From NCBI RefSeq assembly GCF_013407955.1, contig NZ_JACCBU010000001.1:6634001-6698000 (forward strand): a DNA stretch of 64,000 bases, written 5' to 3'. The stretch is from Microlunatus parietis (GTDB lineage Bacteria; Actinomycetota; Actinomycetes; Propionibacteriales; Propionibacteriaceae). Of the stretch, positions 25,677 to 34,267 are shown piece after piece. The notes under the pieces are model-generated. The model worked only from the letters and a program-made list of their open reading frames with translations, searched no databases and had not been told where the DNA came from. How positions within the stretch are numbered: position 1 is the stretch's first letter; every line of letters begins with the position of its first letter. The position numbers and the translations under genes are program-made.

Positions 25677-27122
25677 TCAGCTCTGTGGCTGTTGCCGGTA
25701 CGCGGCGCCGACCGCCTCGATGATCTGCGCCGGACGATCCGGTACGAAGACGTCGACCAGGCCTACGATCGGTCCGCCGGAGGACCTGACCTGCCAGGCA
25801 GCGGGGTCCTCGAAGCCGGGATCGGCCAGGCTGAATCCGATCGTCTCCAGATGATCAACTCCGACGTCGACGCTGCGCCCCGAGATGTCGCGCAGGGCGG
25901 TCAGCCGGAAGCTCAGCGTCGCCTCGGTCTTGCCGATCATGGCCGAGGAGACGTCGAACTGGCCCTGCGGATCGAGTCCCTGCACCCAGAGCTGCTGCCA
26001 GGTGGCGTCGTGCACGTCGGCGGCCCAGACCTGGGCGCCGTCGACCAGGACCAGGATCCGGAAGTCGCCGCGCTGCGGGATCCGCCACAGCTGCAACGCC
26101 CGGGAGTGCCAGAAGCTCAGCTCGTAACGCGGACTGCCCGGATCGATCGTGATCTTGGTGGACAGCTCCGCGTAGTCGCCGGCCTTGATCCGGGCGTGCG
26201 AGGCGACCAGGGCACCGCGGCCGTCGCCGTACATCGACCGGCGCTCGTTCGCTACCGTCGGGGCGCCATCGACCTGGAGCCCGTACGAGACGACGCCGAA
26301 GGTCTCGCCCTCGGCGGCGGCCTGGACCGCCTGGCTGACACAGGAACCGGCGTACTCGGCGGTCGGCGCGAGGACCCCGTCCAGGAACCGGCCGGTGTAG
26401 ACCAGGAAGATCAGCCCGACGTCGTGCCGCCGGGCCACCTCGTTGATCTCGGTGATGTCCTGCCGGACCCGGTCGGTCACGATCGTGTTGATGTTCGGCC
26501 CGTCCAGGTACGGATAGATGATGCCGTCGATGTACGGCCCGTACTTGATCATGAACTCGTCCGACGTCGCCGAACCGTGGTAGGCGCAGGTGAAGAAACC
26601 CAGGTCCGGGTTGATCGCGAACTGAGCCTCCCGGATCTCGGCGAGGTATTCCGGGGTGAACACGGCGGGGTTGTCGCCGCAGTCGAAGTCGTCGATCGCC
26701 CAGCCGGTGAGCACCGGGTATTCCAGCGACAGCTCCGCCAGTGCCTTCGCCCAGGCCAGGTAGTCCATCACGTACGGCCGCGAGGCACGGCCCCAGCTGT
26801 AGGTCTCGGTCGGCGGCACGATGTACGGCAGCAGCTGGATCCCGGCGGCCTGGGCGGCCGGCGCGAACTCCAGCCGCAGGTCGTCGAAGTCGGTCGGCGA
26901 GTCCCAGATGCCGAAGAAGTAGTGGTTCGCGCCGATCCGCTGCAGGAGTTCGATCATGGCAGGGGTGTCGACGTGGCGGTAGCCATCCTTGCGGGGTTCG
27001 GCCTCACGGATCCAGCCGCCGACCGTATTGCCGCCGGGGAGTGCGGACTTGATGCCGCCCGGCGGCAGCCCGGCCTTGAATCCGGGAGCGCGGTAACGTC
27101 GGGGGAGTTGATCTTGGGACAT
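25677..27122 (-). CDS. glycoside-hydrolase-like TIM-barrel protein of unknown function
   Basis: A 481-residue cytoplasmic-looking protein (no signal). Residues about 30-300 read like a TIM barrel of the glycosidase type: MIELLQRIGANHYFFGIWD, AGIQLLPYIVPP, VLTGWAIDDFDCGDN (acidic cluster at a strand end, candidate active site), DGIIYPYLDGP and GLIFLVYTG. The C-terminal third (about 320-465) resembles a beta-sandwich carbohydrate-binding domain (ELSFWHSRALQLW, FRILVLVDGAQVWAADV). I do not recognise a named family. It lies between the ABC operon and a divergent aldose-epimerase gene with shared operators, so a role in glycan or glycoside processing is inferred. Confidence 0.6.
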   Translation of the reverse strand: MSQDQLPRRYRAPGFKAGLPPGGIKSALPGGNTVGGWIREAEPRKDGYRHVDTPAMIELLQRIGANHYFFGIWDSPTDFDDLRLEFAPAAQAAGIQLLPYIVPPTETYSWGRASRPYVMDYLAWAKALAELSLEYPVLTGWAIDDFDCGDNPAVFTPEYLAEIREAQFAINPDLGFFTCAYHGSATSDEFMIKYGPYIDGIIYPYLDGPNINTIVTDRVRQDITEINEVARRHDVGLIFLVYTGRFLDGVLAPTAEYAGSCVSQAVQAAAEGETFGVVSYGLQVDGAPTVANERRSMYGDGRGALVASHARIKAGDYAELSTKITIDPGSPRYELSFWHSRALQLWRIPQRGDFRILVLVDGAQVWAADVHDATWQQLWVQGLDPQGQFDVSSAMIGKTEATLSFRLTALRDISGRSVDVGVDHLETIGFSLADPGFEDPAAWQVRSSGGPIVGLVDVFVPDRPAQIIEAVGAAYRQQPQS

Positions 27123-27157
27123 GGTGTCGGTGCTCCGATCGAGCCAACGATGGCGAC

Positions 27158-27197
27158 TATCTTCGAATTACGGAAAATAAGACCAATATCTCGTTGA
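27158..27197 (+). promoter_or_regulatory. tandem 20-bp operator, site 2
   Basis: TATCTTCGAATTACGGAAAA (27158-27177) followed by TAAGACCAATATCTCGTTGA (27178-27197). It lies in the 122-bp gap between the divergent TIM-barrel and epimerase genes, so it could control both. Confidence 0.6.
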
Positions 27198-27244
27198 TCA
27201 AGGTAACCTACCGTTCGGCGGATCCGCAACGGGCAGGACGGACG

Positions 27245-28075
27245 ATGGACCGAGTTCATGATCATGGGCCAGACCAGTTGCTGGTGCTGGAGACGGCCCG
27301 CAGCCGGGCCACGTTCAGTACGGAGGCCGGGCGGCTGACGTCGCTGGTCTTCGGTGCACATCAGGTGATCGTCGGGCCGGAGCAGCAGCCGCCGCCCCGC
27401 GGCTCCTGGTTCTGGGGCTCGTTCGTGATGGCGCCCTGGACCAGCCTGATCCGCGACGCCGTCTTCGAGTTCGGCGGCACCACCCACCGGCTGCCCGCCG
27501 ACGACGGCCGGCATGCCGTGCTGGGACTCACCTGGAAGCTGCCCTGGCGGATCGACGGCGACCGGTTGGTCTGCGATCTGGACCAGGGCAGCGGTTGGCC
27601 GTTCGGCGGCCGGGTCATGATCATCCCGAAGCTGTCCGAGGGCCGGCTGCGGGTGGTGCTGCGGGTCCAGGCCGGCGACCGCGAACAGCCGGCCGCGGTG
27701 GGCTGGCATCCGTGGTTCGCCCGCGAACTGCCGGGCTCCGGTCCGGTCGAACTCGGCCTGGCCGGACCGGTCTGGCGGCAGCATCGCGATGCCGACGAGG
27801 CACCGACCGGGCTCTGGCAGACGGTCGATCCGGCCGAACGCGCCCTCAACGACTGCCTGCAGGTCGCCGGGCCGACGACGCTGACCTGGCCCGGCGTCGG
27901 ATCCTTGGAGATCGCCCACGATTCTCCGTACCTGACGGTCTATTCGGTCCACCCGCGCGGGATCTGTGTCGAGCCGGTGACCAGCCCGGCCGAACGGATG
28001 GACCACCTGCTGCGCCCGGGCGAGGCGCTCGACCTGACCATCGACCTCGCCTGGCGCGACGAGGAGAATCACTGA
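27245..28075 (+). CDS. aldose 1-epimerase-like protein
   Basis: A 276-residue galactose-mutarotase-like beta-sandwich. Visible: LTSLVFGAHQVIVGPEQ, GSWFWGSFVMAPWTSLI, GLTWKLPW, VGWHPWFAREL (His candidate) and VEPVTSPAERMDHLLRPGEAL, the C-terminal Glu region of the family. Start taken as the ATG at 27245 with AGGACG upstream rather than the longer frame from 27194. It is followed after 2 bp by the enolase-superfamily gene, forming an operon. Probably interconverts sugar anomers for the catabolic pathway. Confidence 0.8.
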   Translation: MDRVHDHGPDQLLVLETARSRATFSTEAGRLTSLVFGAHQVIVGPEQQPPPRGSWFWGSFVMAPWTSLIRDAVFEFGGTTHRLPADDGRHAVLGLTWKLPWRIDGDRLVCDLDQGSGWPFGGRVMIIPKLSEGRLRVVLRVQAGDREQPAAVGWHPWFARELPGSGPVELGLAGPVWRQHRDADEAPTGLWQTVDPAERALNDCLQVAGPTTLTWPGVGSLEIAHDSPYLTVYSVHPRGICVEPVTSPAERMDHLLRPGEALDLTIDLAWRDEENH

Positions 28076-28077
28076 TT

Positions 28078-29196
28078 GTGAACCGTTCCCTGCAGGCCAC
28101 CGTGGCCGAACTCAAGACCGTGGCGATCAGCCCGCGGGTCAAGCCGGAGCTGCTGGTCAGTGGTGCTCGCGGCAGCCACGACCGGAGCGACTTCCTGCTG
28201 GTCAAGATGATCACCTCGGCCGGCGTCGCCGGGATCGGCGAGGTGAGTGCGACGCTGACCTGGAGCGGCGAGGACTCGACCACCGCCCAGCACGTGATCG
28301 ACACGGTGCTGCGGCCGGCCCTGATCGGCAAGCCGCTGACCCCGGTGGCCGAGCTGGAGGCCGCGATGGACACCGTGCTGGCCGGGCACCCGTTCACCAA
28401 GGCGGGGATCTCGATCGCGCTCTGGGATGCGTACGCGCGGACGCTGGACGTGCCGCTCGCGGTGGCGCTCGGCGGCCCGCGCCGGACCGACATCGCGGTG
28501 AAGTGCTCACTCAGCGGCAACGGCGAGCGGCTGCGGACCGGGCTGGAGCACGCCCGGGCGGCCGGCTTCGAGGCGTACAAGATCAAGATCGGGATGGACG
28601 TCCCGACCGACGTGGCGCGGCTGCGGGAGTTGCGCGAGCTGGTCGGTTCGGACGCGTTCATCGGCCTGGACGCCAACGGGGGCTACAGCCGCACCGCCGC
28701 CCGGCGGGCCGGCCGGCTGCTGCTGCCGTACGAGCCGGCCTTCTTCGAGCAACCGGTGCAGCCGGGCGACCTGCCCGGGATGGCCTCGCTCCGTGATCTT
28801 GGACTGCCGATCGTCGCCGACGAGAGCGTCTTCGGGATGGACGACCTGATGGCCGTGCTGGCCGCCGACGCGGCCGACGTGATCAGCCTCTACGTCGGCA
28901 AGAGCGGCGGTCCCGGCCGTGCCGTCGCGATGGGCCGGATCGCCGCCGCGGCCGGTCTGGATGTGATCATCGGCTCCAACGGGGAGCTCGGCGTCGGTGC
29001 CGCGGCCCAGCTGCACGTGGCCTGCGCCCTGGACCGGCTGTCGGAGGAGATCCCGTCCGACATCATCGGCGCCCATTACTACACCAGCGACATCCTGGCC
29101 GGCGGCCTGGACGCCACCGGAGTCCGGGCCCGTCTCGGCGACGGACCCGGACTCGGCGTGACGCTCACGGAAGACCTCGAGGCGGCCTTCCGCTGA
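28078..29196 (+). CDS. mandelate racemase/muconate lactonizing enzyme family protein
   Basis: A 372-residue enolase-superfamily enzyme of the MLE subgroup. The catalytic set is complete: Lys-x-Lys in YKIKIGMD, metal ligands Asp in GLDANGG, Glu in FFEQPV and Glu in VADESV, and the facing Lys in LYVGKSGGPG. Chemistry could be cycloisomerisation, epimerisation or acid-sugar dehydration. With KDG kinase, KDPG aldolase, a DapA-family aldolase and lactonase-like genes nearby, a sugar-acid dehydratase or a cycloisomerase acting on a sugar lactone is the best inference. GTG start at 28078 with GAGGAG upstream. Confidence 0.87.
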   Translation: MNRSLQATVAELKTVAISPRVKPELLVSGARGSHDRSDFLLVKMITSAGVAGIGEVSATLTWSGEDSTTAQHVIDTVLRPALIGKPLTPVAELEAAMDTVLAGHPFTKAGISIALWDAYARTLDVPLAVALGGPRRTDIAVKCSLSGNGERLRTGLEHARAAGFEAYKIKIGMDVPTDVARLRELRELVGSDAFIGLDANGGYSRTAARRAGRLLLPYEPAFFEQPVQPGDLPGMASLRDLGLPIVADESVFGMDDLMAVLAADAADVISLYVGKSGGPGRAVAMGRIAAAAGLDVIIGSNGELGVGAAAQLHVACALDRLSEEIPSDIIGAHYYTSDILAGGLDATGVRARLGDGPGLGVTLTEDLEAAFR

Positions 29197-29210
29197 AGGT
29201 TCAGGGTCCG

Positions 29211-29651
29211 TCACATCAGTTCGAGGTCGACTCCGAGGCTCAGGTAGACCTCGGCTGCTCGGCGGTCACGGCTGACCAGCGGCAGTTCGTGTTCCCGGGC
29301 CGCGCATCCGACGAGTGCGTCATAGATGCTGCCGCCGGAGATTCCTAGCTTGGTGAACTCGGCCAACAGTGTGCTGGACCGCTCTGCCGAGATGAACCTG
29401 CTGTCCGGGAAGTTGTGCTCGATCAGGCGTCGTGCCGCTTCCGGAGCAAGTCGCTGCGGGGGTGGGAGGCGGGTCAGGATCGAGAAGGTCTCGAACAACG
29501 CATGACCGGCGAGCCCCATGGATCGTGCCGACAGCCGATCGAAGGTGTCCTCGTGACCCGGATGATCGGGTTGAACGAAGGCGATCGCGGTGCTGGTGTC
29601 GAGCAGGCATTCCGAGCTCGGAACGCGCCGCGTCCTACGCCTGGTCGGCAA
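29211..29651 (-). CDS. PIN-domain toxin, VapC-like
   Basis: A 146-residue PIN-domain RNase, the probable toxin of a type II toxin-antitoxin pair. The acidic residues of the active site are all visible: Asp in LLDTSTAIAF, Glu in HALFETFSIL, Asp in SIYDALVGCAA and Asp in LVSRDRRA. The start is a TTG at 29651 that overlaps the end of the antitoxin gene by 17 bp; there is no better start before the first motif. It sits inside the catabolic island and is unrelated to it in function. Confidence 0.85.
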   Translation of the reverse strand: MPTRRRTRRVPSSECLLDTSTAIAFVQPDHPGHEDTFDRLSARSMGLAGHALFETFSILTRLPPPQRLAPEAARRLIEHNFPDSRFISAERSSTLLAEFTKLGISGGSIYDALVGCAAREHELPLVSRDRRAAEVYLSLGVDLELM

Positions 29652-29868
29652 GGCGCAGCTCTCGAATGTCTTGATCGGTCAGACTTCCGTCCGCCGTGGG
29701 CAGGAGCAGGAACCCGTCGTGCTCGACGAGTTCGTCGGTGGTCACGGGAGCGATCGAGAGGGTCGATCCTTCGATCGTGATCTCGACCTCGCCTGCCGAC
29801 ATTCCTACCCGATCGCGCAGTGCCTTGGGAATGACCAGTCGCCCGGCACGATCGATGGTGGTTCTCAT
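29635..29868 (-). CDS. AbrB/MazE-type antitoxin, VapB-like
   Basis: A 77-residue SpoVT/AbrB-fold DNA-binding antitoxin: MRTTIDRAGRLVIPKALRDR then GEVEITIEGSTLSI. The acidic C-terminal tail would wrap the toxin. It overlaps the PIN-domain gene, as usual for such pairs, and the pair most likely represses its own promoter in the gap at 29869-29940. Confidence 0.88.
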   Translation of the reverse strand: MRTTIDRAGRLVIPKALRDRVGMSAGEVEITIEGSTLSIAPVTTDELVEHDGFLLLPTADGSLTDQDIRELRLADQA

Positions 29869-29942
29869 ACCACTAGCTTACCAAGCAAATTTCCATGGCT
29901 GGTGCCGGAATATTGGCAAACCGATCTTGATCATGAATGTCC

Positions 29943-29985
29943 AGAAAAGGCAGACGCCGCCCTCCGGTGCGGAAGGCGGAGTCTG
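29943..29985 (-). terminator. terminator of the Rid gene
   Basis: On the minus strand a stem CAGAC-CCGCC/GGCGG-GTCTG with one mismatch, extended inward by TCCG/CGGA, is followed by CCTTTTCT. It lies 12 bp past the Rid stop codon. Confidence 0.7.
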
Positions 29986-29996
29986 GGAGAGCTGGG

Positions 29997-30470
29997 TCAG
30001 TCGGCGAGCTGGAAGATCGCCTCGATCTCGACCGGGCTGTTGGTCGGCAGGGCGGCCAGGCCGAGGGCGGCGCGGGTGTGGAACCCGATCTCCGGGCCGA
30101 ACACCTCGAGGAAATACTGCGTCGCGGCGTGGCCGACCAGGTGTTGGTCGGTGAACGACGGGGCGCTGGCGACGAAGATCGTGACCCGGGTGACGCCGGT
30201 GATCGCGTCCAGGTCGCGGCCGGCCTTGATCAGCTCGCCGCGGGCGGCCTCGACGACGTTGCGGGCGCACTGCCAGGCGCACCGCCGTGCCGTGTCAAGA
30301 TCGATTCCGTCGCCGACGATGCCCTCGGCGATGTTCGTGCCGTCGATGTGGGCGGTCTGGCCCGAGGTGATCAGCTGGTCGCCGTAGATCCGGGCCGGGG
30401 CGATCGTCGGCGGGGCGGACTGGGCGGGCGGCTCGGCTGCGGCGGACTGGTGGCGTTCGGCGGCGGTCAC
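29997..30470 (-). CDS. Rid (YjgF/YER057c/UK114) family protein
   Basis: A 157-residue Rid-family protein. Members of this family hydrolyse reactive enamine/imine intermediates or act as related deaminases. Visible: IYGDQLITSGQTAHIDG, ARRCAWQCARNVVEAARGEL, VTRVTIFVASAPSFTDQ, and the conserved Arg of the active site in HTRAALGLAALPTNSPVEIEA. A ~25-residue Ala/Pro-rich N-terminal extension is unusual. It is divergent from the IclR regulator with an operator between them. A pathway producing imines or 2-keto-sugar-acid enols would explain its presence. Confidence 0.87.
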   Translation of the reverse strand: MTAAERHQSAAAEPPAQSAPPTIAPARIYGDQLITSGQTAHIDGTNIAEGIVGDGIDLDTARRCAWQCARNVVEAARGELIKAGRDLDAITGVTRVTIFVASAPSFTDQHLVGHAATQYFLEVFGPEIGFHTRAALGLAALPTNSPVEIEAIFQLAD

Positions 30471-30496
30471 GGAAAGGCTCCTCCGGTGCGGGTCGG

Positions 30497-30536
30497 CATG
30501 CGAGATTTCGAAGATGTCTCCGAAGTTTCGCAGAGA
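30497..30536 (-). promoter_or_regulatory. tandem 20-bp operator, site 3 (Rid/IclR divergent promoter)
   Basis: On the minus strand TCTCTGCGAAACTTCGGAGA (30536-30517) is followed by CATCTTCGAAATCTCGCATG (30516-30497). It lies between the divergent rid and iclR-type genes, consistent with autoregulation by the IclR protein. Confidence 0.6.
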
Positions 30537-30578
30537 TCATACGGCGGTCCGCGGGCGGGTGCCTCTATTCTGTCCGTT

Positions 30579-31379
30579 ATGGCAGGGACCACAACGACCG
30601 AGACCAAGGCGCCGTCGCAGTCGGTCGCGCGCACGCTGACCGTGCTGGAGACCCTGGTCGCGGCCGACGACGGGATGACCCTGACCGCGCTCGCCCAGGC
30701 GACCAGGATTCCGCTGGCGACCTGCGCCTCCATCGTCTACACGCTCGAGCAACGCGGGTACGCCGCACGCAAGGTGGTCGGCCGGAGCCACTTCTGGCGT
30801 GCCACCCTCGGCCTGTACGGGCTGGCCACCCAGCTGGTCCGCAAAGTTGATCTTGCGACCGTGTCCCAGGACGAGATGCGCGCGCTGGCGATCGAGATCA
30901 ACATGCCGGTGCACATCGGCGTCCTGAACGGCGCCTCGGTGGTCTACGTCGCCAAGGCGGCGACCTCGGACTTCATCCAGTTCGACACGTACCCCGGCAA
31001 GATGGCGCCCTACAACCTGACCGCGCTGGGCAAGGCGATCGCCGCCTTCCTGGACGAGGAACGGCTCAGCCCGCTGCTGAACCAACTGAGCAAGGGCGAG
31101 GGACCCGGCGCCCTGCCCGCCGGTCGGAAGGCGTTCCTGAACCAGCTGGCCGAGATCAAGACCCGTGGGTACGCGATCGAGGTGGAGGAGGAACGCGCCG
31201 ACATCGCCTGCGTCGCGGCACCGTTCTTCGACGCCGAGGGCGGCCCGGCCGGCGCGGTCGGCGTCACCGGCTTCAAGCGCGACCTGGTCGGCGACCTGCT
31301 CCAGCGCACCACCGACGGCCTCACCCACATCGCCGCCACCATCTCCACCCGCCTCGGCTACCACGCCGCCCTGCGCTGA
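30579..31379 (+). CDS. IclR family transcriptional regulator
   Basis: A 266-residue IclR protein. The N-terminal winged helix (about 15-75: SVARTLTVLETLVAADDGM, then IPLATCASIVYTLEQRGYA) and the C-terminal effector domain (VYVAKAATSDFIQF, NLTALGKAIAAF, GYAIEVEEERADIACVAAPFFD) are clear. It is the only IclR gene in the window. Start at ATG 30579. Because the tandem operator is found in its own upstream region and at four more promoters of the island, it is the candidate controller of the whole catabolic set; the inducer is unknown. Confidence 0.9.
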   Translation: MAGTTTTETKAPSQSVARTLTVLETLVAADDGMTLTALAQATRIPLATCASIVYTLEQRGYAARKVVGRSHFWRATLGLYGLATQLVRKVDLATVSQDEMRALAIEINMPVHIGVLNGASVVYVAKAATSDFIQFDTYPGKMAPYNLTALGKAIAAFLDEERLSPLLNQLSKGEGPGALPAGRKAFLNQLAEIKTRGYAIEVEEERADIACVAAPFFDAEGGPAGAVGVTGFKRDLVGDLLQRTTDGLTHIAATISTRLGYHAALR

Positions 31380-31409
31380 CCCCCGCGCCCGCCCGCCCCG
31401 CGCGCGCCC

Positions 31410-31486
31410 GCCAGTTTTTCACGTAACGTGAAAAACTGGCGCTATACCACAGTTGCTTCTCTGGTAAAGCGACAGGAAACCTGGTG
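31410..31486 (+). repeat. two-hairpin 3' element, copy 2
   Basis: A perfect 31-bp palindrome (half-site GCCAGTTTTTCACGT, 31410-31440) is followed by ACCACAG..TTCTCTGGTAAAGCGACAGGAAA, the counterpart of the sequence at 19008-19050. It begins 30 bp after the IclR stop. Both copies have the same orientation relative to the gene they follow. Confidence 0.75.
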
Positions 31487-31570
31487 AGGCGGGGCTGGTG
31501 GGGTCGGTGGTTCCCGCTGCGCTCACGGAGGCCGGGGTGATCTTGCATCGACGTCGGATGGGCATTAGCC

Positions 31571-31610
31571 TTTGTTCGGCGAGGTGAAAGTATCTTCGCT
31601 ATTTCGAATC
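31571..31610 (+). promoter_or_regulatory. tandem 20-bp operator, site 4
   Basis: TTTGTTCGGCGAGGTGAAAG (31571-31590) followed by TATCTTCGCTATTTCGAATC (31591-31610), ending 24 bp before the start of the Gfo/Idh gene. The second unit is close to consensus, the first is weak. Confidence 0.55.
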
Positions 31611-31634
31611 CTCGACGGCGGGGGTGATCATCGG

Positions 31635-32660
31635 GTGACGGAGTCAGCGGCTCAGCGTGCGGCCCCGCGCGTGGCACTGGTCGGGCTCGGCGCGATCGGG
31701 TCCACGGCTCATCTTCCGGCCTTGCTCCGGTCCAGTCGGCTTCGGCTGGTCGCCGTGGCCGATCCGTCCCCGGAGCGCCGCGCGGTGATCGGCACGGAGC
31801 TGGCCCGGGCCGGCCGGGACGACGTGGCGATCCTCGATGATCTTGAGGCTGTGCTCGCCGCAGGCGTCGACGGGGTGGTGCTGGCGACGCCGCCCTGGGT
31901 CACCCCAGACCTCGCGGTACGGGCAGCGCAGGCCGGGATCGCCGTGCTGGCGGAGAAGCCGGTCGCCCCGTCGATCGAGGACGCGGACCGCTACCGGGTG
32001 CTCGACGCCGATCAGCGGGCCAGGATCCAGATCGGGCTGACCTATCGCCACGACCCGGCCCTGGACAAGCTCCGTACCTTGATCAAGGACGGTGCGCTGG
32101 GCCGGCCGCTGCTGGTCCGGGCGTCGATCTACGACGAGCCGGCCGACGGCGACCCGGCGCACGACCGGTTGATCACCGAGACCCTGAAGCACGGCTCGCC
32201 GGTGATCCACGAGGGCGCCCACGTGTTCGACTGGCTGACCAGCCTGTTCGGCGGGCCGGGCGAGATCGACGACGCCTGGGCCCTGACCACCAGGCCCGGC
32301 CTCGCCGCACCGAACCTGATCGGCGGCCGGCTGACGTACCCCGGCGCGACGGTGCTGGTCGAGTTCGGCTGGTACACGCCGATCCTGCCCGGCTGCGTGT
32401 TGATCTTCGTCGGCGACGGCGGCTTGGCGACCCTGGACGGCGGCAGCTTCGGCCTCACCGTCGAACTGGCCGGACGGCCACTCCAGCGGTACGAGTTCCA
32501 GCCGGACCGGGCCACCCGCTGCTTCGACCGGCAGGCCGTCCGGTTCGCCGATCTGTTGGCCGGTGGCCGTGCCGAACCGAGCCTCGACGACGGCATCGCC
32601 GCGCTGATCACCAGCCAGCGGCTGCAGCAGCTGGCAACATCGGCAGGAACGAACCGATGA
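31635..32660 (+). CDS. Gfo/Idh/MocA family oxidoreductase
   Basis: A 341-residue NAD(P)-dependent sugar or inositol-type dehydrogenase. Rossmann motif ALVGLGAIGSTAHLPAL near residue 12, the VLAEKPVAPSIEDADRY motif with the catalytic Lys, then GSPVIHEGAHVFDWLTSLFG with the His of the family. GTG start at 31635 is chosen because the conserved Rossmann strand begins soon after; the frame from 31572 would run through the operator. First gene of a seven-gene operon to 36891. Likely oxidises a sugar to a lactone. Confidence 0.87.
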   Translation: MTESAAQRAAPRVALVGLGAIGSTAHLPALLRSSRLRLVAVADPSPERRAVIGTELARAGRDDVAILDDLEAVLAAGVDGVVLATPPWVTPDLAVRAAQAGIAVLAEKPVAPSIEDADRYRVLDADQRARIQIGLTYRHDPALDKLRTLIKDGALGRPLLVRASIYDEPADGDPAHDRLITETLKHGSPVIHEGAHVFDWLTSLFGGPGEIDDAWALTTRPGLAAPNLIGGRLTYPGATVLVEFGWYTPILPGCVLIFVGDGGLATLDGGSFGLTVELAGRPLQRYEFQPDRATRCFDRQAVRFADLLAGGRAEPSLDDGIAALITSQRLQQLATSAGTNR

Positions 32661-32673
32661 GGAGTGATCACCG

Positions 32674-33447
32674 ATGACCGTTCGCTACTGGGCCGAGACC
32701 GACCGGGAGACGCTGACCCGGCTGTTGCCCGAAGCGCTGGTGCTGCTGCCGATCGGGGCCACCGAGCAGCACGGCCCGTACCTGCCGACCGGGACCGACC
32801 ACCTGCTGGCCGGCGAGGTCACTGCCCGGGCCGCGGAGCGGGCCGCGACGAACCTGTCCACCGAGTTGTTGATCACGCCGACGCTGCCGGTCGGCGCCTC
32901 CGATCATCACCTGCCGTTCGGCGGCACTCTGTCGATCAGCCCGGCCACGCTGACCACGATGCTGACCGAGATCCTGTCCTCGATCGTGGCCTGCGGCGGC
33001 CGCCGGGTGCTGATCGTCAACGGGCACGGCGGCAACATGGGCGGCTGCGCCGCGGCCGCCGCGGCCGCCACCAACGCGGCGCCGGAGCTGATCGTGGGAC
33101 ACCTGGACTACTGGGCCGCGGGCGGCCAGGACCGTTCCCGCTGGACGGCCCGGGCGACCTGCACCGGCCCGGTGCCGGGCCACGCCGGCGAGTTCGAGAC
33201 CGCGATGATCATGGCCGTACGGCCGGAGCTGGTGCCGGACCGCCCGATCCGTTCGGATCCGCCGGCGATCGGCTCGTCGACCGGCGGCGCGACGATCCAC
33301 GCCGCGGGGGCCTGGCTGGCCACCGACGGGTACACCGACCATCCGGAACGCGCGACGGCCGCCCTCGGCCGGGAACTGCTCGACGAGCTGGTCGCCGCGA
33401 CCGAGTCCGTGATCATGGAACTGGCGCAGGAGGAGACGAACACATGA
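32674..33447 (+). CDS. creatininase family protein
   Basis: A 257-residue metal-dependent amide/lactone hydrolase. Metal-ligand motifs are in order: LLPIGATEQHGPYLPTGTDH (Glu, His, Asp), VNGHGGNMGG (His) and GHAGEFETAM (Glu). Members include creatinine amidohydrolase, MftE and enzymes opening small cyclic amides or lactones. Placed right after the Gfo/Idh dehydrogenase, opening the product lactone is a reasonable inference. Confidence 0.85.
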   Translation: MTVRYWAETDRETLTRLLPEALVLLPIGATEQHGPYLPTGTDHLLAGEVTARAAERAATNLSTELLITPTLPVGASDHHLPFGGTLSISPATLTTMLTEILSSIVACGGRRVLIVNGHGGNMGGCAAAAAAATNAAPELIVGHLDYWAAGGQDRSRWTARATCTGPVPGHAGEFETAMIMAVRPELVPDRPIRSDPPAIGSSTGGATIHAAGAWLATDGYTDHPERATAALGRELLDELVAATESVIMELAQEETNT

Positions 33448-33499
33448 CCCCACCCCACGAATCGCTCCGCTTCGCTCCACGATTCGCGAGGACCCCGAG

Positions 33500-34267
33500 G
33501 TGATCGACTTCCACACCCACACTCCGGCCTGGGAGACGGCGACGTGGCTCGGTGGAGCCACGTTCGGTGCCACCGAGTTCGTCGAGTTCATGGACATCGC
33601 GGGCATCGACCGGGCCGTCGTGCTCAGTCACGACGGGCTGTTCAATTCCACGCCGCAGGCCAACGAGGCGTTGGCGGCCTTCGTCGCCGAGTATCCCGAC
33701 CGGCTGATCGGCTTCGGCTCCTACAACCCGCGCCGGCCGGAGGCCCTGGCGGAGACGAAGCGGAGTTTCGCCGAGCTCGGGCTGCGCGGGCTCAAGCTGC
33801 ACCCTTGGTTGCAGGGCTTCAGCCCGCACGAGACGTCGCTCGATCCGATCATGGAGGTGGTGGCGGAACATTCCGGCATCCTGCTCTGCCATGACGGTAC
33901 GCCGCCGTACTCGACCGCCGGGCAGATCGCGGCGCTGGCCCGGCGGCACCCGACCGTACCGGTGGTGCTCGGCCATGCCGGGCTGCACGACCTGTGGCGG
34001 GAGTCGCTGGCGTACACGAACGAGACGGAGAACCTCTACATCTGCATCTGCGGTACGCCCCCGTACGCGGCCCGGGAGATCTGCCGCCGCGGCGCACCGG
34101 GCAAAGTGCTGTTCGGCACCGACGCCGGCCTGTCCGACAAGGCCAGCCAGGACTACGCCCAGGCTCGCGTGCTCGAGATTGATCACTGGGGCATCACCGC
34201 GGAACAGAAGCAGGCCATGTTGATCGACAACCCCGCCGCACTGCTGGAGAGGCTCACGCGTTCATGA
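33500..34267 (+). CDS. amidohydrolase family protein (PF04909-type), first of three
   Basis: A 255-residue TIM-barrel metal hydrolase or decarboxylase. It has the full metal set: HxH in MIDFHTHTP, His in GLKLHPWLQG, His in LLCHDG, His in VVLGHAGLHD and Asp in LFGTDAG. GTG start at 33500 follows a 52-bp gap that contains a small CGAATCG/CGATTCG hairpin. Overlaps the second amidohydrolase gene by ATGA. PF04909 enzymes open lactones or decarboxylate aromatic and sugar-derived acids; substrate unknown. Confidence 0.82.
   Translation: MIDFHTHTPAWETATWLGGATFGATEFVEFMDIAGIDRAVVLSHDGLFNSTPQANEALAAFVAEYPDRLIGFGSYNPRRPEALAETKRSFAELGLRGLKLHPWLQGFSPHETSLDPIMEVVAEHSGILLCHDGTPPYSTAGQIAALARRHPTVPVVLGHAGLHDLWRESLAYTNETENLYICICGTPPYAAREICRRGAPGKVLFGTDAGLSDKASQDYAQARVLEIDHWGITAEQKQAMLIDNPAALLERLTRS

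Noticed and set aside
25677-27122. Naming the TIM-barrel gene as a specific glycoside hydrolase
   Set aside because: The fold is plausible but I cannot assign a catalytic acid pair or a family by eye.
33448-33499. Small hairpin between the creatininase and amidohydrolase genes as a regulatory element
   Set aside because: Only 7-bp arms within GC-rich filler, not repeated elsewhere in the window that I could see.
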